Shown: piece by piece, positions 24,036 through 36,011 of the stretch
Numbering within the stretch: the stretch's first letter is position 1
How the letters are laid out: each line of letters opens with the position of its first letter
Assembly (NCBI GenBank): GCA_959347315.1
Contig: OY365807.1
Location: 29,356,868-29,420,867, forward strand
DNA: 64,000 nt
Direction of reading: 5' to 3'
Source: Bimastos eiseni
Taxonomy: Eukaryota; Annelida; Clitellata; Crassiclitellata; Lumbricidae
The notes under the pieces: model-generated
Told to the model about the DNA's origin: nothing
The model's database searches: none
Seen by the model: the letters and a program-made list of their open reading frames with translations, nothing else
Made by a program: the position numbers and the translations under genes

Positions 24036-24363
24036 TTAGGTTACAGCGTATGCACTTACCTCACTTTAAATCGTTTGTTGACTGCTAACTCACTTTTAAT
24101 TGCTACACTGGTCAGAGCGTGCTGATACCTCGGACACTTCTTCATTGCTTTGTCCACATGGATTTTGCAGACTACTGATTAATCCAAACGCTCTCGTGCA
24201 CCGCGTGTCTTGCGCCTGTGCGAAAGAGAGCATGTGGGTAGCGGTTCGCCTCCCAGTGTTTTAATCTCCTACTCGTACATTCCTTTCACGGGGACCCTAA
24301 GATGCGTGGCGTCCATTCAAACGGGCGAGGGGTTATGAAAGATGCAGATGCATGTGTTATTAT

Positions 24364-24705
24364 ACAGGGGTGCAAAAAACCAAGACTTTTTAAAATCAAA
24401 AGTTGGTTTTTGGTTTTTTGGTGTTTTGGTTTTATTTGGAATTTGGTTTTTATTCTACCTTTGGATTTTGTCAAAACAGTTTTGTTATAAAAGGCATCAA
24501 ACACAGCATGAAAAAGAGCTCGAACTGGTTTTTATAATTAATATAGCCTGATTTCGGACTCGATAACACACAATTAGTAATATAATAGTAATAATTATTA
24601 GTAAATTGAATAAAAATATTTTAAAAAACTAAAGAACCAAAAATTGCCATTTTTCGTATCTTTTCGGTTTTTTGGCAAAAAGCCAAATAACCAAAAGACC
24701 AACAT
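24364..24705 (+). repeat. possible fold-back repeat rich in GGTTTTTGG / CCAAAAACC
   Basis: GTTGGTTTTTGGTTTTTTGG near 24400-24425 is roughly complementary to GCCAAATAACCAAAAGACC near 24682-24700. The left edge CAGGGGTGCAAAAAACC resembles a hAT terminus, but no matching right end was found. Confidence 0.35.
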
Positions 24706-24844
24706 GTTTGTTATATAAATTGCATTAACGCATATCACGTAGGGTATCAGTTAATTGTCACTAGGCCTATAGCTATTTAGGAGTCGTCTTATGCACTGTT
24801 CGGCGTGGCCATAGTTAACCAAGGTCCAATTTGCTGTATCTGAG

Positions 24845-25010
24845 CGTGTCAGCAGCAGTTCTTACATAACTCCCTTGCCTCTCTTTCACTTTGCCCATCC
24901 ACGTCTTTGGCTTCCCAGCCGTGTTTCCTAGACGTTGTCAATTTACTAACGTATCGAAGCAAAGTCAGTTTTCTGCTTCTGATCTTTTCTGCCAGTGTCT
25001 ACACATAACC
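24845..25010 (-). mobile_element. retroposon fragment, copy a (repeat of 26025-26185)
   Basis: Shares long similarity with 26025-26185, for example CTTTGCCCATCC, GCCGTGTTTCCTAGACGTTG and CAAAGTCAGTTTTCT, followed by GATCTTTTCTGCCAGTGTC. The other copy sits next to a reverse-transcriptase remnant on the minus strand, so this is probably the 3' part of the same LINE family. Confidence 0.55.
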
Positions 25011-26024
25011 AACAAATCTGTTACAATATGATATGCCACTGCCTGGCTGATCTTTTGGTGCCAGATTCTTCGTCTCAGAAGTCACTCGCACGAATCAACC
25101 CCAATCTCTGTCTCTTCTGTCATCCCTCCCTCATTCAGGTGCACTGAGAATATCTTGTGTGAAATGTGAAGACAAAGCCGTGATATGTCTAATCTGTTGA
25201 AATGGGTTTGGGCTTGGGACCTGGATCCGACCCGACCAGATCTAGCTTCACCAAATCCGACCCTCCAATGTGCAGATATTCGAGACACGACCCCACCCGA
25301 CTAAAGAGGCGACCCGACTCGTGGACATCCAAAAGTTTCATTTATCGTTAGAATGCGCTTGGATACTCAGACGGCGCCACCATGAATGATTGCTCGGCAA
25401 CAAAGGCAAAAGCGAAGATATTTAAACGGTGGAACAGATCGACAGACTAGAGCATTCAAGCTGGTATTGGCCAATCATGGTAGGACACTACAGTGACTCC
25501 ACAACGAATAAAATAAACAGCTAAAAATGTAGAGTTTCAATTTTAGACGCAGTAGAGGAGATATTTTGACAGGAACTCAGAGTAAATCGATTGACGACGA
25601 GTGTTTCATCGAAGTTCACTTTGCCATCAAGGTTATACAATGCATTCATGCATCTCGTTATACATATGTCCCAGTTTATCCAATTCTCTACTACTTGTAT
25701 ATGTTCAATTGTGAATAGGCTTAAGAGCAACGTAGTCTACGGCTGGCCAACGCAGAAGCAGTGTTGTAAGTATATATTGAGACGAAAGAGGCCTATTAAT
25801 TGTTTCATCAGATTCCTTACCTGCCAGAAGAGGCGTGGAAACAACCATAATCGCCCCTAGATAGCCGCCAGGCCTCTAGGGACCCGGGTCGCGCCAGCAA
25901 TTAAGTTACTATAAAGGCCAAAAATAATTAGAGATTCGTGACTGCAATGCCTAGGGGCCCGGATTTATGCGATTGCTCTGCTTAGAAGCCCATAATTTCT
26001 GTTGGCGGCCATGTCTCTTATCGT

Positions 26025-26540
26025 GTCAACGACAGTTTTCATACTCAGTCCTTGCCTTTCTTTCGCTTTGCCCATCCGAGTCTTTGTTTTAGTCCTCTCA
26101 GCAGCCGTGTTCCCTAGACGTTGTCAGTTTATTTAAGTGTCCGCGCAAAGTCAGTTTTCTAATCCTGATCTTGTCTACCAGTGTCTACAAATAACCAAAT
26201 TCCTTCCGTACCAGTGCCACCACATTGCGAATTGTCTTTCGTTTTGTTCAATTCGAATGTTCTTCTTAGCCAACCCATTTCCGCCACTAATTTCCTCTTT
26301 GCGCTCCTTCTTCCGTACGCACCAGGACTCGGATCCATACAGCTTAACTGGAGCGACAAATATTCCATGATACTTCGGTTTTGTTTTTGTTGATTCACTG
26401 CGTGTTGTTGAAACTGCCAAACATCGTCGATGCCCGACTGAGCCTGTATATTTCGTTCAGTGTTACTAGAACGACCGGTGACTTGATCCAGTCGTACATT
26501 ATCTGGTCCCACTAACATCTGCGCGTGTTTTCCAGTTGGG
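26025..26540 (-). mobile_element. degenerate LINE reverse-transcriptase C-terminal fragment
   Basis: Minus-strand frames around 26370-26240 contain VKLYGSESWCVRKKERKEE and, in the neighbouring frame, AEMGWLRRTFELN. These correspond to the YGSE.W..RK..E and AEM.WLRR blocks near the end of RTE/L1-like LINE proteins; the frame shift between them shows decay. The lower end (26025-26185) repeats at 24845-25010. Confidence 0.6.
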
Positions 26541-26665
26541 TGAGGAGGCGTAGAGTAACGGATAACGCACTGGGGCTCAGTGCTGACTGCTGAGGAACCG
26601 AGTTCTATTCCCGCATCCCTTGTAAAGTTGTCCTTCTTTCTCAAGGAGGCGGAGTTAATTACTTT
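26541..26665 (+). mobile_element. possible tRNA-derived SINE head
   Basis: GGCGTAGAGTAACGGATAAC (A-box-like) and CCGAGTTCTATTCCCGC (B-box-like) are spaced about as in a tRNA, followed by GTAAAGTTGTCC and a CTATAGG-type end. It is unlike the SINE family at 11716. Only one copy was found, so this is tentative. Confidence 0.4.
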
Positions 26666-27339
26666 ATATGTATAACGCTATAGGAGTCTTGTATGGGTGC
26701 CGCACAGTTACCTTAGACTTCTGCAATAACTTGTCATAATTTTCGTTCATACTATGTTTGTAGTCATACTGCGTCTTTTGAAAAAAAATTTTGCAGTTTG
26801 AAAATAAACGAAAATTAATTAGGAAATAATAAATAATTTATAAATAATATTATATTATAACCCTATCTGTCATAGACTAAAATAATATCATTATTGGTCA
26901 TTGTCTTGATTTAAGCACATCTATTCGTATTGAAACCTTTTACTATTTACATGACCTTATCCGTCAGTTCTTAACTACCTGTTCTCTACAACCAGATTAC
27001 TGTTGTTAGCGAAACCCAGATTGCTGATTATCTTCCCATTTTAAGTTAGTCTAGTATCGGTTGACGTCAGTACAAAGTCTTTTGTTTTCGTCCCACAAAG
27101 GTGGCTCCAATTTCCCTCCATGCCCCCTTCATTGTGTTTATGCTCTCCTTGTTTCCATGTTTCCCACCTTTCGCATAACAAGATATAGCACTGGTGTATA
27201 CTATTTCTTCTTCATTCAGGTTTGGCTCTCCAAATATTTTTAGTTGTATACATATATCTGTGGATAGTTTTCACTCTGGTTTTGATCCCAACTATCAAAA
27301 ATTTTTGATGCAATGTCCGTTCTGCAAAATGCTCTGTTA

Positions 27340-27560
27340 ATTTAAACACTACTTTCCCGCCTTTTATTGAATAATATATCTTGCTTTGTAAACCATCTGG
27401 TGATTCCCATGTCTTCTTCCATATTGCTTTCCACCTCCTTCTTCAGGAGCATTGCAACTCTATCCAGGTATTTACTATCTGTCCTTCCCCACCAGTATTT
27501 TGTTTTGTACCCCCTCCATCTCACCTCTGACAGCCCTCAACCCAACGCTCTGAGATAGGA
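27340..27560 (-). mobile_element. LINE endonuclease fragment
   Basis: Minus-strand translation from 27550 gives EMEGYKTKYWWGRTDSKYLD then RVAMLLKKEVESNMEEDMG. The GYK..Y..GRTD......VA.LL.KE pattern is that of the APE-type endonuclease of RTE/L1-like LINEs. Orientation and order agree with the reverse-transcriptase remnant at 26025-26540, so both may be parts of one decayed element. Confidence 0.55.
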
Positions 27561-28774
27561 GAAATAATAATATATATAAGAGCTGACCAGTCGCATATAA
27601 TGCTCTGACGTCATCTTTGCAATTAAATAGATATTATTCCTGATGATCTGGATTTTTGAAAGGGTATCACTGGTTGAAACTGGTCTGAGTGACCTTGCTG
27701 GTTCCATTCCTGACGGACGCGCTTTTTCTCTGCTTTTACGTTTGTCCTAATCTTGTTTCTTGGTCTCGTACAAGTAACTCTGAAAACGGCTCCATGGCCA
27801 ACGAAGGCGGATGTTGGATGGACACATCAAGTCGAAAGAGGCCTATTAATTGGCCGATCTGCTGACTTGTTCGATCAATGAGATATGAGATATCACCATA
27901 ATTATATCCATGCATACATACATGAACGTCAATTGGCCTATACACTAAAAAATCCGTTTTTACACGAATTGTGTAAAAGCCGCCAAAATGTTACCATACA
28001 AAGACGATTTTAATAACATGCATCTTAGTATGTATGCATGATGCGTTTAACCAATTTAATTAAGATTTAGGCTCTAGACTATGCTATTATTATAAACAAT
28101 CACCAAATATATATAGGCCTACACGGCCATTATATCCTCATCAGTGCCAGCTGTATTCCACCTTGCCGTTCTCACAAGGTGAGACCTTCGACATCAGAGA
28201 TCCTACGAATTTGCCCTAATTTCTGCAGCAATTTCCGATAGTTTTCTTCGGAATGAAGAAGGAGTTAATCTAACCATTGAACGTCCAAACACTAATACCT
28301 TTAGCTGAAGGGACAAATTCTAAGAGGATACGAGTTATCTAGCAAATCTGAACCTCAACATAAACATAGGTGAATTTCAACAGAAAGAAGTGAACCAGAT
28401 TTCTAATAAATCTACTAAACTGCCAAATGATTATTATCCAATGTTGCGTTTATCAACTGACAAAGGAACATCATTGTCTTAAAAGTTAATAAGAAACAGC
28501 GTGAATCATAAGGAAACTAGATTAATTCAAGTTTAGCAATTACTGTTCGTGGCATCAATTTTTTAACAGAGACGTGCATATTAAGGTTGCCTTAGGCCTA
28601 TACGATAATTATAATCATTCTTTAATTTTGATCGAATCGGCAAATAATAATATTTTCACCGGATCTTATTCTCAGCAGTAAATTTAATCTATTGTGCAAT
28701 CAGATCCAAACGATTCTACTCTAGTTAAATTATTAAAACATATTCAAGCTGGGTTATTTGAGACCTACTTATGA
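27561..28774. other. unique AT-rich sequence downstream of the protocadherin
   Basis: No gene or repeat family recognised. It shares a 20-bp string around AAAGAGGCCTATTAATTG with 25784-25803. Confidence 0.45.
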
Positions 28775-28780
28775 TTTATT
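28775..28780 (-). promoter_or_regulatory. candidate polyadenylation signal AATAAA
   Basis: TTTATT on the plus strand is AATAAA on the minus strand, about 140 nt after the stop codon of the protocadherin tail exon, a normal distance. Simple six-base motif in AT-rich sequence, so moderate weight. Confidence 0.5.
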
Positions 28781-28920
28781 TAAAATCATATTGCAGTCGA
28801 TATTATTGTTAATTTGCTTGAGGCGATTTTATTATAGGTGAGAACGATGCATCGTGTTGTTCTTCTGACTGTCGCTGCATATGACAGTAGCGGCGCATGT
28901 GTTATTTTTAAATTCTGAGG

Positions 28921-29723
28921 TCAGACTTTTGTATCAGGGAGGGCCTGTGATAGGGAATCGAAGCCAGATGTCACCACCAATCGGCCATCTTCATTTACCA
29001 CCAGCTGCTGCTGCTGCTGATGGTGCTGCTGCTGTTGCATCTTGCGATTGCATCTCCCCTGCTGAGGTCCGCCAGTTGCTCCGCTGGGATCGCCGCCGAT
29101 ACCCGATTGTTTACGACGGTTCATTCGGTCATCAAATTCGCCAGCATCCCTCGCCCAGGAATCTTTATTCCTGCCTCCGCCGCATCCACTGGGGGCAGCG
29201 GAAGCGGACCCGCGAGGAAGCGTAGGCGGCTGGGCGGCTGTTGTAATGGTCGGTCCGGGTGAAGGGCCCCTCCAGTTGCCGGTCGTCCACCCAACTAAAT
29301 CTTTGTCCCTGGTCACTGTGCATTGGACTGGTGCAGTGGAGCAGCCGCCACCGCCGCCGGTGACCGTGTACGCTGCTCGTATGGACGTATCTCGCTTGAG
29401 GAAATCTCTCCCAAAGGAGTTGGACGTGAAACCTTTGCAGTCCGTCGTCATCGTTCTCTGAGGGGGGAACGGAGTCTGTTCGGAGTCACACGTGTAAATC
29501 TTGTCCGTTTTGCGCGGCCAGACCGTGTGGTGAGCGGCGCGATGCTCCTTCCTCGTCGTCGTTGATGCATCAGAATGATTGCGAAGGACATGCAGTGGTA
29601 GGGTCTGGCTGAATCCGATGCCGCCGTCCGCGGCAGCTGCAGCCGCTGCAACCGCTGCGGCACCAGGTGATCCGATGTGATAGAGAAATCGTTCGCTGTA
29701 CAGGTCGCTCGGTCGGCGCTGGA
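28921..29723 (-). CDS. protocadherin, terminal cytoplasmic-tail exon
   Basis: A GC-rich open frame of 266 codons plus a split codon, ending in TGA at 28921-28923, stands out from AT-rich surroundings. It starts after a CCAGCAG acceptor (phase 1, making a Val codon with exon 4). The translation has an alanine run (residues 21-31), WPRKTDKIYTCDSEQTPFPP (about 68-87), GFTSNSFGRDFLKRDTSIR, a five-glycine run, and a Gln/His run (QQQQHHQQQQQ) near the end. There is no signal peptide, membrane span or enzyme motif. Low-complexity, charged sequence fits the cytoplasmic tail of a protocadherin, and phase agrees with the upstream exon. An AATAAA follows at about 28780. That it belongs to the cadherin gene is inference; it could be the last exon of another minus-strand gene. 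Confidence 0.7.
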
Positions 29724-31380
29724 CTGCTGGCCCTTAATAACGACAATACTAATGCGTCGTTAATATTCAACTATAATTATATATCAGTTAATTAATGTTG
29801 TTAACTGTACTATTTTGTCAGTAATGGTGTTATGAATTTGTACTTGATTAATGCATCTCACTGAGATGCATTATGATCTCACACTGATGCCATCATTTAT
29901 TTCATTAAATGAAATCTATTTAATTGATCCAAGCTGACATTAATTATCTAATGATCCTTAATAACAACTCAGACCTCGCAACACGTAGACCTTTACTACG
30001 CCTCACAATTGCCAATGACGGAATTCGACCGCAAACCTATGCTCTAACGTTAGAGTTTAGACAACACAGAGATCGAGAGGAAAAATAAATTAAAAAATTC
30101 TGTGCTTCTTTACTGCAACACGTGTTTGAGTCAATCCTTCGTGGTTATAGAAAGGGAAGAGCTGTTGTCATCATCCATACTCTATGATCGGTTAATATAT
30201 TCCGGTGGCAAATATAAATGCATATAGGAATATTTAAATGTATGCTTGTGAGATTTGAATAGCCTCTTTACAGAATCTTCCCAAAGACGTGCTAGTTTTC
30301 TGTCGGATATGGTTTAACAGCATTAATTATCTGAACAAACCACTCTTTATGGCCACTAAATAACATATATGGTGCAGTTAACTGTTTTCAAACGCCATAG
30401 CCTAAATTATAGTGGATAATTGTTGTAGGCCTATGCCTAACCTTACACAATGATCACAGAATGTCTGCAAGCGGAATGTGCATTATAGACCATAATAATA
30501 ATAATATTTATGACACCCCAATAGTTACGTACTTTCTGATTGTCACATAACAACTCTGTTAACGGTACGATAGTGAAAAGCTGTCACGATATAGTTCGTT
30601 GAATATCCAATGTTGCTGAGAACCCGTATTATCCTGCTGCGTACGTTCGGCAAATATAAATGTGTCGCTTCTGTTGTCGACGAACATTTTATTAATTACG
30701 TATAAAAAGCAAAGTAAAACTGTTGTAACTTCATAAGCAAAGATTTTCGGCCATTGATCTGCTACGTAAGTTATAAATAAAAATAACAATAGGGCTGAGT
30801 GATTTACTGTCTGAAATCGCATGAGCTATACGTGAATCGTGTCCCACACCACATCTTCTCTCCAATATAATAGCACCAGTATAGATCAACTGTATCAATC
30901 ATACAAACGTCTTGCATTGGAGGAAATCAGATTTGCATCACAACCAACTTTTCATAGAGCAAGAGCAACTCAACGACGAAACCGACATTAACTATACCAT
31001 CATCGCTTATTTGTAAGAGAAGATAAATGCAAGTTATGGTGTACCGTGTAATAACGAGTGATTAGGCTCTTGGAAGTAAGGAAATAGATTTTACGTTTTG
31101 CATGTAAGCCTTCATGCATTGGCATGCAATAGTAGGCTAACGGTATATAAGCGACCGTGTTGTATCAGATTTTGATCTGGAGGCCGAACTGATTTTGCTT
31201 ACCACTACCTATCACTTCTCTTTTGACTAAGCGCATGTGAATAAGCTGGTTCCCACGACTTCGTTATTTCGTTATACTTCGTTTGGGCGCTGTAGAAATC
31301 TCTAGATTACATTACACGGATGGCCTAAGGTAGACCTGTCCGATGCAAAGCGTAGGCCTATAGTTGACATTGTCAAGTGT

Positions 31381-31775
31381 TAGGACTGCCGCTTTCGAGT
31401 AGCTTTGGAATCGAATACTCGGTCGATTAGCTTAGCGGGTACTCGAATATCTGTTAATACCGGAAGTGCTTAATACAAGCTGCATCGCTTCTGTACTATA
31501 GACTATGTAGATAGACTATGTAGATCACAACATAGGTTCTAACTAGAGCTCTGGCGCACTACTAAAACTAAATCTCCAATGTAGCAACTAACAAGCTGCT
31601 GAACAGTCAAAGAAACAGACAATTTGTACTTTTTTGCTTCACAAAAGTATGAAATACAGAAAAAATGCAATCATCCGACCGTAAGTGGAAGCATGCGGGT
31701 ACTCGAGTGCAAAAATTACTTGAATAATTTTTGAAGTCGGATACTCGTCAGTACCCGGGAACCCGTGCAGCCCTA
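31381..31775 (+). mobile_element. hAT-like non-autonomous element (family D)
   Basis: 395 bp. The left end TAGGACTGCC matches the complement of the right end TAGGGCTGCA (8 of 10). The flanks TCAAGTGT (31373-31380) and TCAAATGT (31776-31783) form an 8-bp duplication with one mismatch, as expected for hAT. The interior has repeated GGGTACTCGA-type blocks. No transposase. Confidence 0.7.
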
Positions 31776-32499
31776 TCAAATGTGCAGCTGACTAGACTTG
31801 GGTGAACAGTGTGTAGCATGAATTATTGAGAATCATTTACTAGATTAACTAGAATCAATTAGGCTTATGTGTTATTTCATAGCAACACCTGAAAATTCAA
31901 TAGTCAGTCAATGCTCGGTTTGACAATGCCGTAGTAGTCATCTTCGTTAGGCATTGTAACTGAGATCAATCAGTCTAAATTTATACAACGCCACGTCAGA
32001 TCCATACTCAGAGGAGTTATCAAACACTGTTTAAGCATCTTGCTTTATTTGCATTTAATGCAAAAATAAATTTGTCAACTAATGCAATTATTACGACAGT
32101 TTTGGATCGAGTTTCAATATTATACTATTATGCATTGTTGTCCTTGATAAAAGAACGTAATTTTTACTCGATTATTAATTTATTATCCGACCTGCCACCT
32201 TAGTCCACCCACTGTGCTTGTGTATTAGACGAAGGCAAATCGTGGCCGCAGCGGTTGCTCAACGGATGTCCACGTGCACTCGAATCACGCTGTGATAACG
32301 ACGCACGCGTACGCGGTGATTTATAAGGTGCTAATTAGGATATGGATAGCAACTATTCAGGTCGATTTTTGGCTGAAGACAGTTGCATATACGAACACAT
32401 CAACGAATGAATAGGCTTATGTTAGTACATATGTGAATAGATGTTAACGTTTTAGAAACAGTGCTTTGTTCATAATAGTTAGTTTCTCCATGTTTTACT

Positions 32500-32800
32500 T
32501 TTTAGGCATGAAATAGCAATGAACGGCTGTGATGTGCGTTCCAAATAACTTTGTATGCGCGTTCTTAAATGACGTAGGCCTATGTGCGTTCTTAAATGAC
32601 TGCATAATTTATGTGAGTTTCTTAGTGAAATGACTGTGCGTGTGCGTTCCTAAAGGACTGCGAATGTATGTTCCTGTATGTTCCTGTATACGAACCACCA
32701 AGTGACCGTGTCTTTGCGTTCCTAAACGACTGTCTTTGAGTCTCTATGTGCGTTCCGAAGTGACCGTGAAGGTAAACAGTTACGCTGTGTATAGGCCTAC
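32500..32800 (+). repeat. dispersed minisatellite GTGCGTTCCTAAGTGACTG, block 1
   Basis: Repeated GTGCGTTCCTAAATGACTG-type units with variable spacing. The block ends in GTGACCGTGAAGGTAAACAG. Further blocks are at 33711-33870 and 34222-34275. The array is interrupted by the hAT-like element at 32814-33702, whose target duplication lies in it. Confidence 0.7.
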
Positions 32801-32813
32801 TCGCATTCATATG

Positions 32814-33702
32814 CAGGCCCGAATCTAGGCGAAGTAGGCGAAGTAGGCGACGGCCTACGGCGGCAAATTTCGCCATTTTCAGAAGCGGCACTTTCATAGC
32901 GTTATTGAATTCAATTAAATAAATATGAATTCAATTAAATAAATATGCATAACGTAGGGAAATAATAGTTTTTTAGACCACAATATTCTAAATTATTTTC
33001 AAATATAAGCATGTTTTTAAATTAAATATATTTTCTCTTTTCAATAAATTATTATAGTTCATCTGCTTCTTCTCCTTTTTAACACGCTCAAAAAATCTTT
33101 ATATTCGATTTCGATTCACTTTTCATCAATTAAGTTCAACTTCCGGTTATGAGCGCCTTGTTTATCAATACCATATATAGATCTAAAGTTTTAAATTGAA
33201 TAGAAATAGGATATTTAATTACAATTATTTAAATGCGAAAAAATCATAACCAAATGGCGGATAGTAGAGGAAGAAAGAGGCAGCAATTGTCTGGGTCAGA
33301 TTAAAAAAAATTAAGGCTCGGATGTCAATCATCTGCGGCCACAATTTCGATCGAGAGAAAAATTGCAGATCAATTAAAAATGGAGAAGCTAATTCGCGAG
33401 TTTGCAGCATTGAAAGCCAGAAAAGTAAATTTTTAATAAATAGTGAGTCATTTAATTGGAAAAAAAGTATAAAACAATTCTGCAATTTCTGTTTCTAGTT
33501 TTTCTGTGTCAGACTACGTGCTCAATAGAACGTTTTCATATTTAGAATTTCAATGAACACCGCTTAGTATATTTAACAAGTTTATAGTGCTCGAACCCTC
33601 GTTATGACTTGTTCGCATTAATGTTTTGTTTGTGTGTGGGCGGGGGGGGGCAACACTACATCCCGCCTACTTACTTACGAAAAATTCATAGAATCGGGCC
33701 TG
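32814..33702 (+). mobile_element. hAT-like element with transposase N-terminal remnant (family B)
   Basis: 889 bp. The left end CAGGCCCGAATCTA and the complement of the right end CAGGCCCGATTCTA form a 14-bp TIR with one mismatch. The flanks TTCATATG (32806-32813) and GGCATATG (33703-33710) agree at six of eight bases. Near 33262 the plus strand encodes MADSRGRKRQQLSGSD, a stop, then KKLR: a basic start resembling the N-terminus of some hAT transposases; the rest is lost. CGGCGGCAAATTTCGCC after the left TIR is also typical of this group. Confidence 0.7.
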
Positions 33703-33710
33703 GGCATATG

Positions 33711-33870
33711 CTTTCCTAAATGACTGTGTATAGGCCTACTCGCATTCCTAAGTGACTGTGCATGTGCGTTCCTAAGTGACTGTCTACGTGCGTTTCTGTG
33801 TAAGTGTGTATGCCCGTTTCTATTGGCGATTGTCTATGTGCGTTCCTAAGTGACCGTGAAGGGAAACAGT
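33711..33870 (+). repeat. minisatellite GTGCGTTCCTAAGTGACTG, block 2
   Basis: Continuation of the array after the hAT-like insertion: TGTGCGTTCCTAAGTGACTG units, ending GTGACCGTGAAGGGAAACAG, the same closing block as in block 1. A third short piece is at 34222-34275. Confidence 0.7.
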
Positions 33871-34019
33871 TAAGCATGGAGGTTTATTACTTCATCTGGA
33901 AACAACAAGGGCCTATGTCGAATGCCAGAAACAACGCTGTGACCTATTGTAATTCGTGTTGCTTAATGCCCCGACTTAACGTCTCCTGTGCTGTTGTTGT
34001 TAGTCATTGCATAAACTGT

Positions 34020-34205
34020 GCCTCTCTGTCTCTCTTTCTCTGTCTGTCTCTGTCTGTCTGTCAGTCTCTCTGTCTGTCTGTCTCTCTCTGTCTCCCTGTC
34101 TGTCTGTTTGTCTGTCTGTCTGTCTCTCTCCTCTTTCATATCGTTCCTTATCTGCTCTCTGACTCTACGTAGTATCTCTGTCTGTCTGTCTGCCTGTCTA
34201 AAGTT
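34020..34205 (+). repeat. (CTGT)n / (CTCT)n microsatellite
   Basis: CTGTCTGTCTCTCTG-type units over about 120 bp and a second patch at 34172-34200. It gives artificial Ser/Cys/Leu or Asp/Arg/Gln ORFs. Confidence 0.9.
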
Positions 34206-35464
34206 GTCCGTTTCTGTCTGATTGTGTATGTGCATTCCTAAGTGGCCATGAAGGGAGACAGTTAAGCATTCAGGTCCGTAAGTAGGGTCTACATCGTTCG
34301 TTCGTCCTCTGTGTTCTGCCTTTCGTCTGTCCATCCTTAATCTTACCTATCGCAGCAGAGTACTGCATGTAATCTGCAGATGGCACATGTATATCCATCC
34401 ATGCGGACGTACTCAGTGCGATTTACCTATTGACTGATGCCTGGCACATTGTAGCAACAGCCCATTCATTAGCAATCAAACATTCAAGAACATAAAATTG
34501 GATTGTAATCGTTTGGTCGATTGCTTAAGATTGGCTAATAATGAACTGTATGTGGCTAAGTTAAGTCTCGTCATGTAGCCTATATGAATGTGTACGCTTT
34601 GATTATCTTTAGGAAATATATTCATCATCCTATCAATAATGTTTTGGTTTGGCGCCTGTGATTAACAGGTTTCTGCGACATCGCTTTTGTGGGCGTAGTA
34701 GAAATGTCCAGTTCACGTTCACGATTACGATAACTATTACAATGCTGCGGAAACACAACATGATTTGATGGAGATACGCTCCCCGATGACAACGTGCCAT
34801 CCTTTAAAAAATCCAAGGATGAGAAGATTTGGCGGAAATAATTAGGACGGCAATGCAAGACCAGGCGAAGAGAGGAAAGTCGAAAAATTATCTTAAAACT
34901 ATAAAACAGAAAACTGATGTCTCCTTCCCAACAAAAGATCACGAACAGAACGCTCTCGCGATATGATTTTTTTACAAAACGTTCTCATACGAATTTATTG
35001 GTCGGCATGATTATTTTCGGCACACATATTTTACTTTAGTATCCTAATATTATTTGAACATTTCAACTTTCGAGCTGTCCAAACTTCCGACATTAAATAA
35101 CGGTGTCCATTTACAATCATGTCATGTTTTAATATGCAAATCAGGCGCGTTTGTTATTAAACTACGTCGGAACTCGGAGCGCTCGCCAAATAGATCACTC
35201 GTGGCCGGGTCAACATCGGGTATTTATAGCCTCATACGGAAACAGTTTAAGGAAAATTCAATCTCTGGCGGCTAAGCTTGGTTGAAGTCTGAATAATTAT
35301 AAAGTAAAATTAAAGATTGAAGCCCCTTTGTAGGATGGGTTTACAGGCGCTTACGCGATAACTTTGACGACAACGAAGTTGATTAAGTTATGCTGACGAC
35401 GGCGGAGATGATGATGATGATCACGAAGGTCATGACGATGATTGAACGACGACGATTCATTTAC

Positions 35465-35738
35465 CTCTGTTGAAGGCGGTGTTCGATGCGATGATGACGG
35501 TTGGTGACTTTCGTTCCAAATCTCGTTGGTCCTTTACAAACACTACAACCGGTCTCTTCGTCTCGTCCTGAAAATCACACACGTTTTCGTGTACCGAACT
35601 TTCACTTTCAATTTCATCAGACCTGCCGAGTCCCAGCTCCCCACGGAATGCAGCCTGCAGAATAGGATCGTCGTGCCAAGACAATGAAGGGGTTGTCCTA
35701 GCGCGGCGACCCGTGGCCAGTTGGTCAGAAGACGGCTT
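35465..35738 (-). CDS. protocadherin cytoplasmic-tail exon 4 (inferred)
   Basis: Open frame of 91 codons plus one base between an AG acceptor (GTCTAG|AAG, phase 0) and donor AACAGAG|GTAAAT (phase 1). The translation is hydrophilic: RRARTTPSLSWHDDPILQAA, FRGELGLGRSDEIESESSVH, CDFQDETKRPVVVFVKDQRD, then KSPTVIIASNTAFNR. Codon-like composition and lack of repeats suggest real coding. Phase 0 at the start matches exon 3 and phase 1 at the end matches exon 5, supporting one gene. The pyrimidine tract before the chosen acceptor is weak; a CTCTCTTTAG lies 31 nt further out but would bring in a stop in this frame. Function: part of an intracellular tail, no domain recognised. Confidence 0.6.
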
Positions 35739-36011
35739 CTAGACTGTTCTACCCGTGCATTGCATTCTAAAGAGAGGTCCAACAGGGATCGTTCCAAACT
35801 GGAAGATGGGGACATCTTAGATAACGCAATCATAGAACATGGCCACAAGATTAGACAACGCGAACGTTTAAATATAGGCCTACAGTTCCATTAAATTCTG
35901 CCCAGTCAAGCACATCCACATGCAGTCAACCGCACTCTATCAAACCAATCAGTCAGTTAGCTAACTCTGCAGCTCGGTGTTAACTGTAGAAGCTCTGCAG
36001 CGATAGCTGGC

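Larger units (their letters stand above)
29724..35464 (-). other. protocadherin intron 4 (inferred)
   Basis: 5741 bp with donor G|GTAAAT and acceptor CCAGCAG|. It holds two hAT-like elements, a dispersed GTGCGTTCCTAAGTGACTG minisatellite and a CTGTCT microsatellite, and is otherwise unique AT-rich sequence. The minus-strand frame at 30822-30559 has no recognisable domain. Confidence 0.55.

Noticed and set aside
26159..26644. 161-codon minus-strand gene
   Set aside because: It mixes a LINE remnant and a tRNA-like segment in one frame; the LINE motifs alternate between frames, so it is a chance opening.
29020..29565. Plus-strand open frames over the tail exon
   Set aside because: Shadows of the minus-strand exon in GC-rich sequence; no splice or start support.
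35543..35848. 101-codon minus-strand frame overlapping exon 4
   Set aside because: An alternative frame of the same segment; it lacks splice phase agreement with neighbours.
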